A stretch of 64,000 bases of DNA from Gyrodactylus bullatarudis (GCA_012064415.1 SSNU01000193.1:29276-93275), one strand, 5' to 3'. Shown: positions 33,505-48,160, counted from the first letter of the stretch. Notes: generated by a model from the letters alone, not told the origin. Made by a program: numbers and translations.

Positions 33505-36500
33505 ATGGCTGGTCCTAAAAAGTTGCGAGAGCTAGTCCGTGACATTCGCTCAGCCAAAACAGCAGCTGAAGAACGGGCCATTGTAAATAAAGAGTGTGCA
33601 GACATTAGAAATTCTTTTCGTTCAGAAAATGCTACATATCGCTGTCGAAATGTTGCCAAATTGCTATACATTCATATGCTTGGTTATCCTGCCCATTTCG
33701 GGCAGCTGGAATGTCTTAAACTGATTGCATCTCCTCGATTCACTGATAAACGTGTTGGACATTTAGGTGCAATGTTGTTACTTGATGAAAAAAGTGACGT
33801 TCATCTCTTACTGACAAATTCTCTTAAAAAGTGAGTCATTTTAAAATAAGCTACTATTATTCGTGTATTAAAGGGCGTTTTCCTTTTGGAATTGAGAGTT
33901 TAAGGTTTGGATTGGATAAAATTTCCTGAAACTATTCAAAAAAGGATTACAATATAATTTAAACCATATTGATCTGTGACTGAGAATTTAAATCCTGTAT
34001 CGAAAAACCATGCACAAATTTAGGGCAATCATCTTCTACTCGGCTGATTCTGACATATTCCTCTATTACGAATCTGGTAATCAAAAGTAAAATGAGATCA
34101 CAACGTTGATTTAAAGTTCAGGTTTTCACAAGTTTTCACTGTTTTGAGATATTCTTTTGTTTTGTTAAGATCAAATAGACGAAGAAATTCATACTTTATT
34201 CATTAATTTATAAATAGAATCGAACCATTTTATGTATTTTAGAGGTATAAAACTCTTAACAAAAAAATTTTTTTGAAGGGTTTTAAAGTTAATTTTTTCA
34301 AGTGGGAGAATTTAGAGATGAAATAGAAAGTAAACTAGTTAATTATTATAATCTAATTTTTACAAATCTCCCAAATATATTTATAAATAAAGTGTTTAAA
34401 ATTTCCCACAAAGTTGAATCGATAAAATGATTCACAATTGCCACATCTTTCGAACAGATTTATGCAAATTTAATTAATCCAATTTTTTATTAAATTACCT
34501 AGTGATTTGAATAATCAATCTCCGTACGTGGTCAGTTTAGCATTGTGCACATTAGGGAGTGTGTGTTCCCCAGAAATTTGTCGAGATTTGGCCGGTGAAG
34601 TGGAACGCATCATCAAATCGACAAATGTTTATCTCAGAAAAAAAGCTACCCTCTGTGCATTCCGAATATTGAAGAGGGTCCCAGATCTTTTGGAAATGTT
34701 TATTCCATGCACTCGAAGTTTGTTGGCAGAAAAAAACCAGTCTGTCGTTATGGCAACTGTCTGTTTAATTTCGGAAATGTGTACCCTATCCAAGGAAGTG
34801 CTCAATCATTTTAGAAAAGTAAGTTGATTTCTCAGAAATGTATTTCTTTTAGTTATTAGTCAAACTTTAATGTCCTAGAATTTATTTTTACGAAAAACTG
34901 TCCACCACTTTAGTTTTTTCCTTTTTAGTAAAATTTATTTTCGCCTACTTATCTACTTTCGTGAGGTACTTATGTAGACGGATTATTCAAATTCGGAAAT
35001 TATCAGTTATTAGGCCGTTCCAAACGATATCACATAATTTATTTTATAATTCAAGCTAAACAAATCTCAAAAATACCAAAAAGTCTCAAAGAGATATATA
35101 AACTTTGACAAAATATTCAATTTGGTTTTTATCTACTCTTTAGTAGATTGGAAGTTCAACAGAAAATTAACTTTCTTAAATGGGATCAAAAGAATCTTTA
35201 TTGAGTAGAATTCCTATTAGAATCTCATTTAGAATACTTTTATATCAATTATGAGTCTTTTCCTCGATTTAATTTGAATTTAATTTTAAACATGTCCATT
35301 TTTAAGAAGAAATCAATTAGTATTTAATTTTGCTCACTTCTTTTTTCTATAACATAACTGATAGGGTTATTATTAATAACTGTACTGTTCTTAAGACATC
35401 TTTTGTGCAAATAATATCCTAAAATTTCTTTATTCTATATTCAATGGAAATTCTAAAGATTTTTCATCTTTTCCTCTAGGAAACTGACGTACGTTTTTCC
35501 CATTTTCAAGCATGTATTATTATCATTTTTATAATTTCATAATAACCTGCATATTTTGTAGTAGAGTATAGAAAAGTTGCATGATTTGATTCCAAGTTGG
35601 AAATGATTTCGTAGATTCCTTCATTAGATGTGTAAAATAAGAAAAAGTCCAACTCTCATAAATCAGTTATAAAAGAAGCAAGAATAAATCTGGTTTTATT
35701 GGCGACTTGCTTTTGTGGTCCATTCATAGGGTAGGATATGTTAGCGCACAAGATAAAAAAGTTGTCATGATTTAGTAGAAAACAATTTGAAAATGAACTG
35801 TTTATTTGAACTTCAAGAGATATTCTTTCGCATTAGAATCTGGATTTAGATGGGAAGCTTTAGTGGGAAGAAAGTTGGTTTCAGAGGGGGGTTAAGAAAA
35901 GTCCCATTGTGCCTCTGAAGGCACGTATCACTTGAGCAATTGATTCATCTAAGCACCAGAAAATACTTCGTTTGCTACCCATCCGATAGGAAATCTATTA
36001 ACCTCAAAGAAATTAATATAGATTCGTAATCAGCGTATTCACAAACCCCATGATAGCCATAAGATTGAATGCAAGTCATGAAAAAACATTCTCTGGGTTC
36101 AGCCAAGGTAGTAATTGATTCTTGATGGGTGAAAAAATATTTTTTCTACATGTATTACACAAGAAGTATAGCTTATTTCCCCTTTACATTGTACATTTGA
36201 TGAATGCATGGCATGCCAAACTATTGTTGCTCAAACTGTATCGATAATTTGTATTTATATATTTCTTTTCTGCTAAATTATTGATTTTATACCCTTCTCA
36301 TACAAACATATCTATTGTATTCTTCTTCGTCATATGGTGTATATATATATTTGGATATGTAATTCATCTTACATCTATGAATTTGTGTATTTTTCTTGAT
36401 TAAAAACTGATTTGAAATTTTCGTATGCTTCTTCAATTATGTAGATTAAAGTTTACCTGTTCTCTCACAATCAGGCTCATTTTTTTCAATTTCTTTCTGT

Positions 36501-39500
36501 TTGATTTGTCAAAATGAAATTTTTTGAGTCAAGACCAAGTTTCTACGAGAAGAACTTTTGATTATCTTCAAAAGAATATTCTCTCTCTTTCTATATATAT
36601 TTGAGTAATGTTTTAAATCCTTTGGTATTGAAAGTTTGCATGATTATTTTCTAGGCTAAACCCTTACTATTTCAAGTTTTACAGTAATCTGAATGTTGGG
36701 TATACTCTATTTCTTTAGACTCTACATTAATTTGGTATATTCGGTTTGTATTGCACTCAAATAATCTACATTAAATGATTCGCATTCGATTTTGCTCTAA
36801 ACACAAATCTTTCTCTTAATACCCCCTTTTAATTTGGTGGTACCTCGAATGAATGAATAAATTACTATTGTTTTGAAAATGACATGTTAGTTTTTGGTGA
36901 CTTAAAAAAAAATTAATTTTATATTTTACTAAATTTCTTTCAAAGCAGTTGGTTCCCACACTGATACGAGCAATGCGCAATTTGATTTTAGTCAACTACA
37001 ATGATTCTGATGTCAACCGGATAAGTGATCCGTTTCTGCAAGTTAAAATCCTTCGTCTTATGCGTGTCCTCGGGACTGGTGATCGGCATGTTAGCGAACA
37101 GTTGAACGACATTCTCACTCAAGTTGCCACCAACACTGAAATTACAAAGAATGTCGGCCATGCTATTCTCTACGAGATCGTCTTGACCATTATGGGCATT
37201 GAATCAGATTCTGGCCTAAAGGTATTGGCCATAAATATTTTGGGCAGATTTCTCCTCAATAACGACAAAAATATTCGTTATGTAGCCCTGAACACTTTGA
37301 AGCAGGTTGTTCACACTGATTATCAGTCAGTTCAACGGCATAGAGCTACAATTCTCGAATGCCTTAAAGATCCAGATGTTTCCATTCGTCGGAGGGCAGT
37401 GGATTTGTGTTTTGCCCTCATTAATGGAACGAATATTGTTCATATAATCAAGGAAGTTCTCGTTTATATTTCATCCGAGGGTTGTTGTGAAGATGAGGCC
37501 AAGGGAGATGTTTGCTTCAACTCCCTAATCGCCTGTGATATGTACGCACCAAATCCAAAATGGCATTTTGAAGTTATCCTCCAAATGCTGGTCATTGTAA
37601 GTTTCTTTTTCATTATTGTTATTGTATCTAATAAATGAAATAAAAGTTTTCTTTAATTTAACTTTTACTTTCGAATTTCTCCGCATTGATAAAGAAACAC
37701 TTGGAGGATGATTGACTTAACTGATTATACCAACTTTGTACAAGTTTTATATATAAAATTTATTGATTCCATATCTAGAAGTGTATTTTTACAATCAATT
37801 TTAAGAAAGGCACAATATTTACAAAACATTGACCTATGATATATTTTAGCATATCAAAATCAACAGTAAAAGTTAAATAAATGTTAGGAATTAAATTTTT
37901 TCAAAATTTTTGAAATCAACCCAAAGGCTTATTGCGTTCAATGTACTTTTTTTAGATTGGCAATTCAGCTAGAGATGATTTGGTCTCTTCAATCATATCA
38001 GTAGTCACTCAGATGAATGACAATATGCACTCTTTTGCTGCGTACAATCTATACTTTGCCATTAAAAATTCAGATTTAACCAGACAACCCTTGATACAAG
38101 TGAGTAACAAGATTAAAAAGCTTCTCTTGAAACCTCAAAGTGTGTGGTGCAAACTGAAAAAAACCAAAAACTCTTCAACTAATATAGTGAAAATAAACGT
38201 GGAAACTGCTCATATAGACCGGAGCAGTTGATGGTTATATGCATGGTCTTTCTAAAAACATAGATTTGGCTTATATGAGGAGTTTCTGCTACGTCCAAAA
38301 TATCCATTCTGCAATCCCCCAATAGTTATTAAAATATATCCTCAGTGCAAAATGATACCCTCCTTGAATAAATTCATCATTCCATGCTTTCGTATTTACC
38401 CTTGAACCTTTATTCTTACTTTTATCAAAAAGAAAATCTATTCCAACTTTGAAATAATTCTCTTAATACTATGACTTTGACTGAAAAAATGTTGATCTTC
38501 GAATGTTTTTATCAGCTAGCCTTTAACGAATTCTCTTGATAGGTTTTTTATTTTTAATACTTCTTATATCAATTTCTTTTATATTAATTCACTTTATCGA
38601 ACAATTTCGAAATGGAAATTAGTGGAATTTTGGAATCATTTGAAAAAAATACGTTTAAATTTAGGCTGCTGCTTGGATAATTGGGGAATACGGAAATTTC
38701 TTGATTAGACCCATGAGTTTGGATGCATCTACAAATAGTCGAATGACTCCAGACAATGGTCACATTGTCATACCAAATGTTATCCATCAACATTTCGACC
38801 ATGTCCCTACAGAACTAGAGATTATCAATCTCCTAGAGACAGCCTTGACCAGTTCCCTATGTACTAGTGTCACCAAACAAATGTTGGTAATTGCTCTGGG
38901 CAAACTAAGTGCTAGATTCAACTCGTCCTATGTTGACAAAATCCAAAAGATCATTACTCCCTATTCGTCAAGTCTGAATCTTGAACTTCAACAAAGATCT
39001 GTGGAATTGCATAGTATTCTTGGTGCTAATGAGTCATTACGTCAAGGTCTCCTTGAGTCAATGCCCATCATAGAATCAAAAATCACACCAAGTGATGAAC
39101 AGGCAACTGATGAGTATCACATGAATGGAAATCTCGCCTCGAATGATGACATTGATGAGTTGACTGGGATTCTAACTGGCACCACCGTCTCTGATAATCA
39201 AAACCAGGAGACTACCAAGAATCATGCTGATTATTTATTCGACCAAATTATGAGCAAACCAGATCCATGTGAGTATTCCATGGTTTTTGTATCTCAAGTT
39301 TTTTCTTGCAGCAATTGAACTTTTAAGAAGTTTTTATAAAATTCGATTACAGTCACTTTACTAAATTTATTCGATTCCATCAATAGGGGGTAAGACATGA
39401 TTTTTAACTTTTTGAGTTTATCCTTTCATTTGATAGAAAATAAGAGAAGAAAAAAAATCCCTATCGAACATTGTGTTTTAAATTTTATTTAGATAATTTT

Positions 39501-42282
39501 AATTGTAGATGTAAATTTTTTCTAAGATAAATTCTGAATAAATTCGGACACCCTATAAATCACGTCAAGTTTATATAAAACATATTTGGAATAAACCCTG
39601 AAAAAATCCGGTCAATTTGTGAAAAATTAACGATATTAGGGGAAATGTGATTTATCAATATCAAAAAATCAACATTTTTAATACAGTTTTCTATAACGGC
39701 GATTACTAGGGCCTCAAAAAAGTACTAATTGATGTATTTTTACTCTGGACAAAGCACTGGCTGAGTTGCAATAATCTGAAGAAAATATCTGGCCATTTTA
39801 TCCCAATTTATAGATAGCTGGTACTATTTCTGCACTAAATTGTGGTCCCGGTACTTTTTTGTACTATTTTTCTGAATTAAGTCTCAGAGTATAGTATTCT
39901 TCAACTAGTAAACGACCAATCAAAATTTTTGATGGATGGGTAACTAGATTCCTGAGCTAGCAGTATTTCATCGTGTAAGCTGAAAATAGCAAGTCAAAAA
40001 TTTTTCCATAGAATTAAAAATTTAAACTATAAGGATTCATTTTGTAAAATATGCGCTTTAAGAGTTAAACGGGGAAAAAATTGATAAAAAATCAGAAATT
40101 TTGATGACACAAGATTTGAATACTTCAAAATTTTGCAAGAATTTATTGTAAAGTACTATGTTTTTACTCAAAATCTCTTAAATTTTCTTCTTATTTTTCA
40201 GTTTATGAGATACTATTTTTTATTTCATTTGGTACTATTTTTAGGCCCTAGCGATTACGGATTGGAAGGGTTCGGGAAATAATTTCTTGATCTAATCAAG
40301 AGCCTTAAAATTAGTCAGATTTTAATCCAAGTTTTTTTGTAAACAGGTTGAGTGAAATTTAGAGACATCTTTTTCGACATTCATTGATTAGAAATCAAAC
40401 TTGAAACTTTAATCGTTTAGCATTGGTGTTTTAAAATAATACTGTGTTATTGTATTGGTTGTGAGTGTACCATTTGCTATTTGAGAAAATATTTAGCCAT
40501 TTATAGAACTAAATTTATTTCAATATTTTAGCTCCAATCAATGGGAACAATAACAGTATTCTGGATGTTTTTGGCTTCAACAACACTGCGGAGCCGACTC
40601 CATCTACTGATGTCCTCTCAGTTTTCTCCAACAATAAGCCAAATGAAAATCTTGCATTGCCCAATTTGAATCCGGTTCAATCAAATGGACTTGATTTCCT
40701 GGGAAATTCAACGACTGCAGCCTCCTCAGCTCTGAACAACACCCAGGAGATATTCTCAGCCCTTTCGTTAAACAATGATAACTTCCTCTCTGGTTCCCTA
40801 GTAAAGGGTAAAACAATGATTATTCATGAAAATGAATACCTAATGATGATTCTACATCCCGTCCGATTAAACGACAACATTGACTATGAATTCAAAGTTG
40901 AGGTCACGTCCAAGCAAACTCAAGCTATGATTGATTCCTTTGAAATGTTGGTTGCTGTGCCAAAGAGTCTTAAGCTAACATTATTACCCCCCAATTCAAC
41001 ACAATTATTCGGACACGGGGCTGTCATTACTCAAATTATCAACATTTCAAATCCAACAAAGGTATGTTTATGATTCTGTTCAAAATCTGATACATTACGT
41101 CAAATCCACGAATAACATGCAGTTTATAACTAGGGTAGACACTCTTGAAAAAAAATTGTCAGCATTTTCTGACAGCATAGAAAAATCTATCAATTAGAAT
41201 TGAGCATTTTATCTGAAATATATTAAATGATATTAGATGATAAAAATTGGCAACATCAAAAATTTCGAATTCATGATGAAAAAGTCGAGATTTTTGTAAA
41301 AACCATGATTCCCAACTTCATATTAACCAATGGTTAATAAGCAATAAGGGGTCATTTCATGTTTTTATAGGAAAATTTTCTCGGTTATCAGAAAGCTCAG
41401 AGAAAAAAGGAATGATACCGGCTAATTCAAAGTGAAATTTTACTCATACCCAAATTAGTAATCTTATCACTGTCCTAATTTTAACTAATCAATGATTAGA
41501 GTGGGTCCCTAATTTTTAATTTGGAAAATTAAAAAAAGTCACTCGAGTTTTTATACAAACTTAGATTAAGAAAATACGAGTTGGAAAGTTCTATGCTTCC
41601 GAAAGCTTTTAGAATTCTTTGTATATCATGTGGCTACTTGAAAGTAGGTTGGTCATTAATAAAATTTTAGTTGGGAAAATGCATTTTTAAATAATTTAAT
41701 CAATAGTTTTCCTGATATGAGATGTAAAGAATCAAGTTCCCTTAAATAGTGTGAAAAATCGGGTGACTTTCTCACGATTCATGGAGGGACCCACCCAATA
41801 ATCATTATAGATTTTTTACTTTTAATCGAATGAAAAATCACTGATACGTTGATTATTTAAGTCAAAAATTAAAATCACTATTAAAATAGAAAATCGATTC
41901 ATTATCACTAAATTTGAGGGTGATTTCTCAATATTTGGCATCACGTCTAGACCAAAAAAATTCATCACAAAGCTCCATTATATGTAACGAACCGATTTAT
42001 TTTTGTTTTATTAATTCAAGTCTTTTATTATCTCTGATAATCAGCATTTAAAAGATGCACTCCAAACATGTATGGTAGGGTTTGTGTTTCTTGTGACCCA
42101 TCAAAATATTGAAGCCGAGAATCGATTTAATTTGCTTGTTTAAACCTACAAAATTATAAAATCATATTGTTATCTTTCAGGCTGTTGTCAAGCTGAGGAT
42201 TAAATTATCGTTTCGTGCAAACTCTCAAGCCCATAACTCTCAATTCCAAGTTGACAACTTTTCCCCGGAACTTTGGTCGTGA
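33505..42282 (+). CDS. AP1G1: AP-1 complex subunit gamma (gamma-adaptin)
   Basis: Seven coding exons: 33505-33830, 34503-34818, 36949-37596, 37956-38099, 38665-39268, 40532-41061, 42181-42282. They total 890 codons including stop with matching phases. The ATG follows directly after a splice acceptor (TTCTTTCAG), so an untranslated first exon must lie upstream. The N-terminal adaptin trunk is clear ([60 protein letters not shown]). It is followed by a hinge (about residues 600-770, Asn/Ser-rich) and a C-terminal ear ([20 protein letters not shown], ending DNFSPELWS). The protein is the large subunit of the clathrin adaptor AP-1 at the trans-Golgi/endosome. Length is near the 820 of vertebrates with a longer hinge. 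It is 754 bp downstream of FARP. Confidence 0.95.
34867..35345 (+). repeat. dispersed repeat R, copy 1, in AP1G1 intron 2
   Basis: It starts at TTAATGTCCTAGAATTTATT and is matched over ~450 bases, same orientation, by 57024-57475 with a few percent difference. Copy 1 has a 29-bp stretch near 35267-35295 that copy 2 lacks. Both copies begin exactly at a TTAA. Non-coding. Confidence 0.85.
35346..36948. other. remainder of AP1G1 intron 2
   Basis: AT-rich intronic sequence, with a short (TA)n near 36339-36352. No gene or element recognised. Confidence 0.4.
39707..40250. mobile_element. 544-bp hAT-type MITE in AP1G1 intron 5
   Basis: Terminal inverted repeats TAGGGCCTCAAAAAAGTAC (left) and TAGGGCCTAAAAATAGTAC (right, minus strand) are flanked by a perfect 8-bp duplication GCGATTAC (39699-39706 and 40251-40258). 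Eight-base duplications and TAGGG-type ends fit hAT elements. No coding capacity. It interrupts the dispersed repeat shared with 13708-13866. Confidence 0.85.
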
Positions 42283-42479
42283 AATCATCACTCCCGTCCC
42301 CCTCCCCTTCAAATCCCATCTATACCGGATTCAAAGTATCTGATCAGCCTGCCTATGTCAACCCGTGATATAACATATCGACAAAACAACAAATCTGATT
42401 CCTTTATTTATTTTTTGTGATACAAACCAAATCATGCTTGATCATTTAACAGGCCCCATCTTGTCTATTCATCGATTTC

Positions 42480-42563
42480 AATAAATCATTAATATCATAT
42501 TCTGTATTTCTATCAAGCTCAAATTTATTATCCTCACTGATTTTATTATATATTCAAAATAAA
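42480..42563 (+). terminator. AP1G1 poly(A) signals (two AATAAA)
   Basis: AATAAA at 42480-42485 and 42558-42563, about 200 and 275 bases after the stop codon, followed by AT-rich sequence. Confidence 0.5.
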
Positions 42564-42599
42564 AGTATGCCCTTGTATAACTTTGTGATTAAATCATTT

Positions 42600-43490
42600 G
42601 AATCACAACCTACCAATTCAGGCTCTCTCAACTAATAACGGAAATCGACACCAATTCAAATTGTACAAGCAATTTTTTATGGTTCAAATTTTGAAGATTC
42701 TGGTTGGAATTTGAAGAAACTGCTTTGCACACTGAATCTCTTGGAATATTCAAAGCAAAAAGATTCCTTTACTCAATTCATTAATATGCCCCTTCTTTTT
42801 ATTATTGAGCCTATCGATTTGATTTGGAAATGATTATTTTTTCATCAAATCTGGACCGAACATTTGAAATAGTTTATGATTCACTGTAAACTTGTGTGTT
42901 ATTAGTCCCATTCAGATTTAATGGAAAATTATTTTAGATTCTATAGAAAATTTTCAATTGATTGATAACATTGATACCATGTTTGGAAGATTAAAGAAAA
43001 ACTTCTAAAATGAACAAGGTTAATGAGTGTATTCTCATTCTATTATTTGAACCTTTATATTATAAAATTTTGTGACTGTCTTTTTATTGAAATAAATCGA
43101 GTACAATATTACCAATGAGTATATTTCCTGATTTGAAAAAAGTATTGAAAAACTAGGGAGTTTATTGACATTGAATGTACATTGTACATTTCATAAAGCT
43201 TCATCAGCAATGTAGCTTTAAAAATAAAAATTTTCTATAGAATCATTGAAATAATAAAATTACAAATATTAGAATGTAGTAAGAAATGTCCCACAAAAAG
43301 AAGAGAATGTAAGCTGAAAATTCCTGTTTTAGTGTTGAGATTATGAGAACAATAAAATTTTTCAGTAATAAGCAGGCCAACCAAAAATATGTGATTAAAA
43401 ACTATGAGATATTCGATTTAAATATGTGAATAAGACCAAAAAATATTTAATTACTACTTTTATTAATAGTGTTTATTTTTTTTTAATTAT
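42600..43490. other. intergenic region without gene
   Basis: AT-rich DNA between AP1G1 and the hAT remnant. A TGTACATTGTACATT motif occurs near 43178. Nothing else recognised. Confidence 0.4.
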
Positions 43491-43499
43491 CCGTCTAAA

Positions 43500-43655
43500 A
43501 TATTGTAACCAGTTACAGTATGGTATTTTAAATTTTCATCTTTGAAATTTCTTTCTTTCTTCAGCAGAGAGTTTGTAAACGAAAAACTTCTTTCGATGTC
43601 CGATGTAGAAGGTTGACATAAAGCTGTTCTGGAAATAGTCTTCGCTTTAGATTTG
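43500..43655 (-). pseudogene. hAT transposase C-terminal remnant (hAT-2, part 2)
   Basis: The minus strand reads KAKTISRTALCQPSTSDIE then RSFSFTNSLLKKERNFKDEN, the hAT dimerisation block, closely similar to the end of the hAT protein at 25017-26369. Its missing N-terminal part is found 5 kb away at 48830-49290 in the same orientation, with the LINE-bearing DNA between them. Confidence 0.75.
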
Positions 43656-44774
43656 ATGCTGACGTTAAAAATATGATTCTCTTAGCTATTTTTTATTGCG
43701 AACCAAATAAATGATATCCCAGAAAGAGTGATAGATAAAGATCAATTTGGGAAGAAAAAATAATTTTTTCCGACCAAGAAAAGATCTCAGATCCTGGATC
43801 AAAAACAAGGTTGAAAAAATATTTTAAAATAAATTCATCACAAGAAGTCTATTTGACAACCTAACCTAAAAAATCAGAATTTTTGAGGAAATTTGACCCT
43901 GAAAATCTGATCAGATCAAGAAGAAAAAAAAATTTTTTTTCAACCCTGACTTGATGATCGAAGATCATTCTGGATTCTGCTCTCGAAAAAACCAGTAAAG
44001 TGAAATTTTTTTTCTTAAATCAGGTTTACTTTCAAGTATTTTGATTCTATTTCAAATATAAATTTTTTCTTTTCATTAGTTTTCATTTTCATTTCATTCC
44101 AAAAATTCGTTTAAAAATTGAATTTCAATGGTATTTTTGTCCCTTAAAAAATGAATTATGAAAAAAATGAATGAAAAATGAATTCACTTATGAGTAAACA
44201 TACAAATTAATGAAAATTGATTTTTAATCAAAAATTAGAATTCATTTCTGTCTATAGACCACTTCGAAACCCATGATAAATTGCGTTTTTTTAAATTTAA
44301 AATTTAAGGAAATTCAATATTAGGCCGTTTGAATCCCAGTTTTCTATCTTAATTTTCACAAGAGAGTTTCAACAAAATTTAACCATTATGAGAATTAAGT
44401 TTTCAATAGAATTCAGATCAGGGTTTCAGCTTGATAGCTTTTATGAGTTGTGTGCCTGCTGTTTCTAAACAAGCTTACATTCTAAAGAGATTAAGGAGAA
44501 AATTACAGCAGCTGAAGACGAAGATGAGTTCACAACCAGATAATGCCTGTTTTTATTTCTTCTCTGAGGAAATTTCGATGTCTGTTGGTATCTATTGAAG
44601 CTATCAGCAATTATTTATTTCTTAATCTCTCATATTGTGAAGATTCTTCATATTTTCAAGCCGAGTTAAAATTAATCAACAAATGCTGAATAATGAAAAA
44701 ATGTTTAACCAGGCCGATGCTCAACCGCGAAATTCGAACGCTCCTAACTTCGAAAATTTTGCTTTTGTTCCTAT

Positions 44775-45692
44775 TTGGAGTCCCTGATTAATGAAATTAA
44801 ACTACTCAGATCTGAGAATCAAGAATGTCGGTGCAAAACTTCTCTAACTCCTCAATCAATAGCTGTTCAATCCAGTGTTGTTGCTAGCAATTCCAATCAA
44901 AGATCGAGATACAACACTGGCCAATCTAATAATCTTTCACCATCCAATCTCAGAAAGCCTAATTCTCATAGTCTCATCGTGAGAGGAATTATGCACCCAA
45001 ATTTTAATATTGCAGAAGTTGCAAACTTCATAAAAAATCTACTTCCGGATATCAAATTCTCCATCTCATTCCATAACGCAAATCCTATACAGTCAAACCA
45101 CTTTTACAAAGTCTCCTCCAAAAAGAAAATATCTCATCATTTCTATAAACTTATTTTTGATGAATTCATACAAAAAGGTATAAAAATAACTAGGTCAATA
45201 CCTATTGATCAAAGAAAACCTTCAACAAATAAGGATGTCCATACAAACCAACCTCAACGTCCATCTACTTCCATCGCTCCTAACCAAACTCAACTTCCAT
45301 CTACTTCCATTGCCACTACTACTCAACCTCAACGCTCAATCCAAACCAATGACACAAAGGACGCCTCTACTCTACAAGTTATCTCGACATCTAACGGCCG
45401 TACTCCGGTATTAGCTCCTTCTACCACATCAAATCTTGCTAACCTGAATAACAGCACCCACAATAAAGGTCCCGTTGTCCCCGTCATAACTCCAAATCAT
45501 ATCAACAATCCTTTTATATTCAATGCTAGACAAAACACTCCTAACTCGTCTCGAACTTTCAAAGTCAGGAGAATTTCTCACACCAACGTTAACATTAATG
45601 AATCCTCATCCAATGTCCGCAACATTACCGACGAAACACCATCTACTTCCTCAAATTTTCAACGGGTCACTGGAACTCCACTGGCGAAATAA
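44775..45692 (+). pseudogene. LINE ORF1 protein
   Basis: The open frame of 305 codons has a short coiled-coil-like start (ESLINEIKLLRSENQ), an RRM-like middle (SLIVRGIMHPNFNIAEVANF) and a Thr/Pro/Gln-rich tail with three near-repeats of QPQRPSTSIA type. No zinc knuckle seen. ORF1 proteins bind the element's RNA. The frame seems to be broken at its start, since the N-terminal 25 codons lie in another frame upstream. Confidence 0.65.
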
Positions 45693-45719
45693 CTCCCGTC
45701 GATAAATTAACAATTATTC

Positions 45720-48160
45720 TCTGGAATATTAGATTACTCATTAGATCAATATTTACACTCAAACAGATCATAGAAAAGATGAAACCTCAAATTGTTTTAT
45801 TAACTGAATCTTGGCTAAAACCCCACATCTCCTCCAATGATATCCAAATCTCAAGCTATAATATTATCAGGTCAGACAGAATAAACTCGAGAGGTGGTGG
45901 AATTATTGCGTATATCTCCCCCCACCTTAACATTGATGTTATCCTTCAGTCAAACGATCCTGAGATCATCTTTTTCAATGTCAAAAGTTCCAACTCTGCA
46001 TTTGCTGCCTCGATAATCCTCATTTATAATCCACCCCCGCGAATACCAGTTCTGAGGAGATAATTGTCAAACATATAAACACCAAATTTGATAGCCTTCT
46101 TGATAAGGTGATCTTATGTGGAGATCTCAACAAACCAAACTACTCACCTGAATTGATTGACTTCAATTGTCCACTTTTTGAACTCTCTTCCTGCCTGAAT
46201 CTGACTCAAAAAGTCACCAAACCCTCTAGATCTAATCTATCTAGTTACCTAGATCTATTGTTTACCAATATCTCGGACCTCTCCTGTACGGATACCATTA
46301 TTACCGGCGAATCTGATCATCATGTGTTAATATTTGACAATGGATCATCTAATACCAATTATAACACTGAATCGATGCACTACGTAACGTGTTTTTCACG
46401 GTTCATTCACTTATACCTTGGCATGGAGAGCCATATTTTTAATCCATTTTTTAACTTCTCACTGTTTAACCACCTCATACGTCAGTCAGCCAAGCGCTCT
46501 AAGAACTCAATTAATTCTCAATATCAGCTACCCCAGGACCTATTCGAAAGATCCATCCTTGATGATTTCAAATCACAACCCTCTAAAGCTTGGAAAAAAC
46601 TCAAATACCTTGCAAACAAAACAAGTGATTATGTAATGCCATCTTCTATTTCAGCTATTTCCTTAAACGAGTACTTCACCTCGGTGTTTGCCCCTTTGGA
46701 TTCCCTTGAACCGATCTCTGTCCTGAATGCTAGCCCACCAATGATCACGAGGGAATTGATTCTGGACCTTTTACTTAACTCCAGCTCGAAAAAGAGGAAA
46801 CATATAAATTGGAACTCAATTGAACTTTTATTGTCTCTGCCCGAATCTTTCTACGCAAACATTACATATTTCTTGAACTCTTTAATTCAGTAGAATATCA
46901 TTCCTAGGGACTGGTTAACAATCAAGATTACTCCTATTCCTAAAAAGAGCAATCCTAGTACCACCTGTGATTTCCGCCCAATTTCGAACCTCCCTATTTT
47001 CCTTAGCATTGTCGATGCAATATGTCATCACTTTGTATCATCGGAGATTAACATGAAAACTATGGATGCCTCCCAACATGGCTTTGTCAAAAAATTAAGC
47101 ACAACTACCAATCTCCTCGCTTTTTTTGATGAGGCGAATGACCGTATCTACAAGAAAATCCCTACTGCAGTTATATATCTTGATGTTGCCAAGGCCTTCG
47201 ACCGATTGCCATTCATAACTATTCAATCAGCCCTAGTTCAAGCAAACATTAACCCATATCTCATTAACTGGATCTGTAATTTCATCTCTAATAGAAGTCA
47301 ATTTGTACACCTTGATAAACAGTCCTCTGATATTACTCGAATTACCTCCGGAGTTCCTCAAGGCTCAATTATTGGACCTCTACTATTCAACCTGGTATTT
47401 TCTAGTATTGTCCCTACATCAACGAACCTTAAATACTTTAAATATGCAGACGACTTAAAAGTTCTCATTCCAAATTATTCTCAACAAAAAATTCTTGATG
47501 AACTCATGCATATCAAAGACTCACTTAGAGCTATTGGACTAACCATCAATGATTCGAAAACTAAAATTATGATTCTCTCGCCAAGCAATCCGTCGAATGA
47601 ACTAGACTCTAGTCTCTCTCACCTAATAGTTATGAAAATTAAAGACCTTGGTCTTAATTACGACAACAAACTCAGAGTCAAGCCTCATATCAATGAATTA
47701 CTTAAAACACTCAGATACGCGACTTATCTAATAACAAGATTCATAACATGCTCGAAACTCAAACTAATTGTATATAAAAGCTTCATTTTATCTAAATTTG
47801 GGAATAACAATCAAATCTACTAAAAAGATTGAAAGAATTCAATACAGATTTCTCAAATCATGCTTTGGCTTGGAAAGTTACAGAGAATCTCTAACCGAAG
47901 CTTCACTCTATCCTATTTGGTTGAGAAGAATTGCTGCATCGCTGGTACTTTATAAGAATACTATGAACTCACGCCTGAGGAGATATGAAACTAGAAACAA
48001 CAGAGGCAACACAATCCTTCTCCAAAACACCCTCCAACTAAGGACCAGATTCAAAATAGATCTATCGAATCATAAATTTGTAAATATAAAAGCAACCTGC
48101 CAATTCCTATTTACATATATTCCAGAGAATCATAACATGTTTAAAAATTGTTTTTTATAA
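45720..48160 (+). pseudogene. LINE ORF2: endonuclease and reverse transcriptase
   Basis: Endonuclease: WNIRLLIRSIFTLKQIIEK, PQIVLLTESWLKP, VILCGDLNKPNYSPE and GESDHHVLIF, typical of the APE fold. A frameshift occurs near 46045 and a TAG at 46891-46893. The reverse transcriptase then continues in frame: DFRPISNLPIF, AVIYLDVAKAFDRLP, ITSGVPQGSIIGPLLFN and the catalytic FKYADDLKVL. A second frameshift near 47815 leads into the C-terminal part (KIERIQYRFLKSCFGLESYR). With three lesions the copy cannot encode a full protein, but all catalytic blocks are present. Confidence 0.9.
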
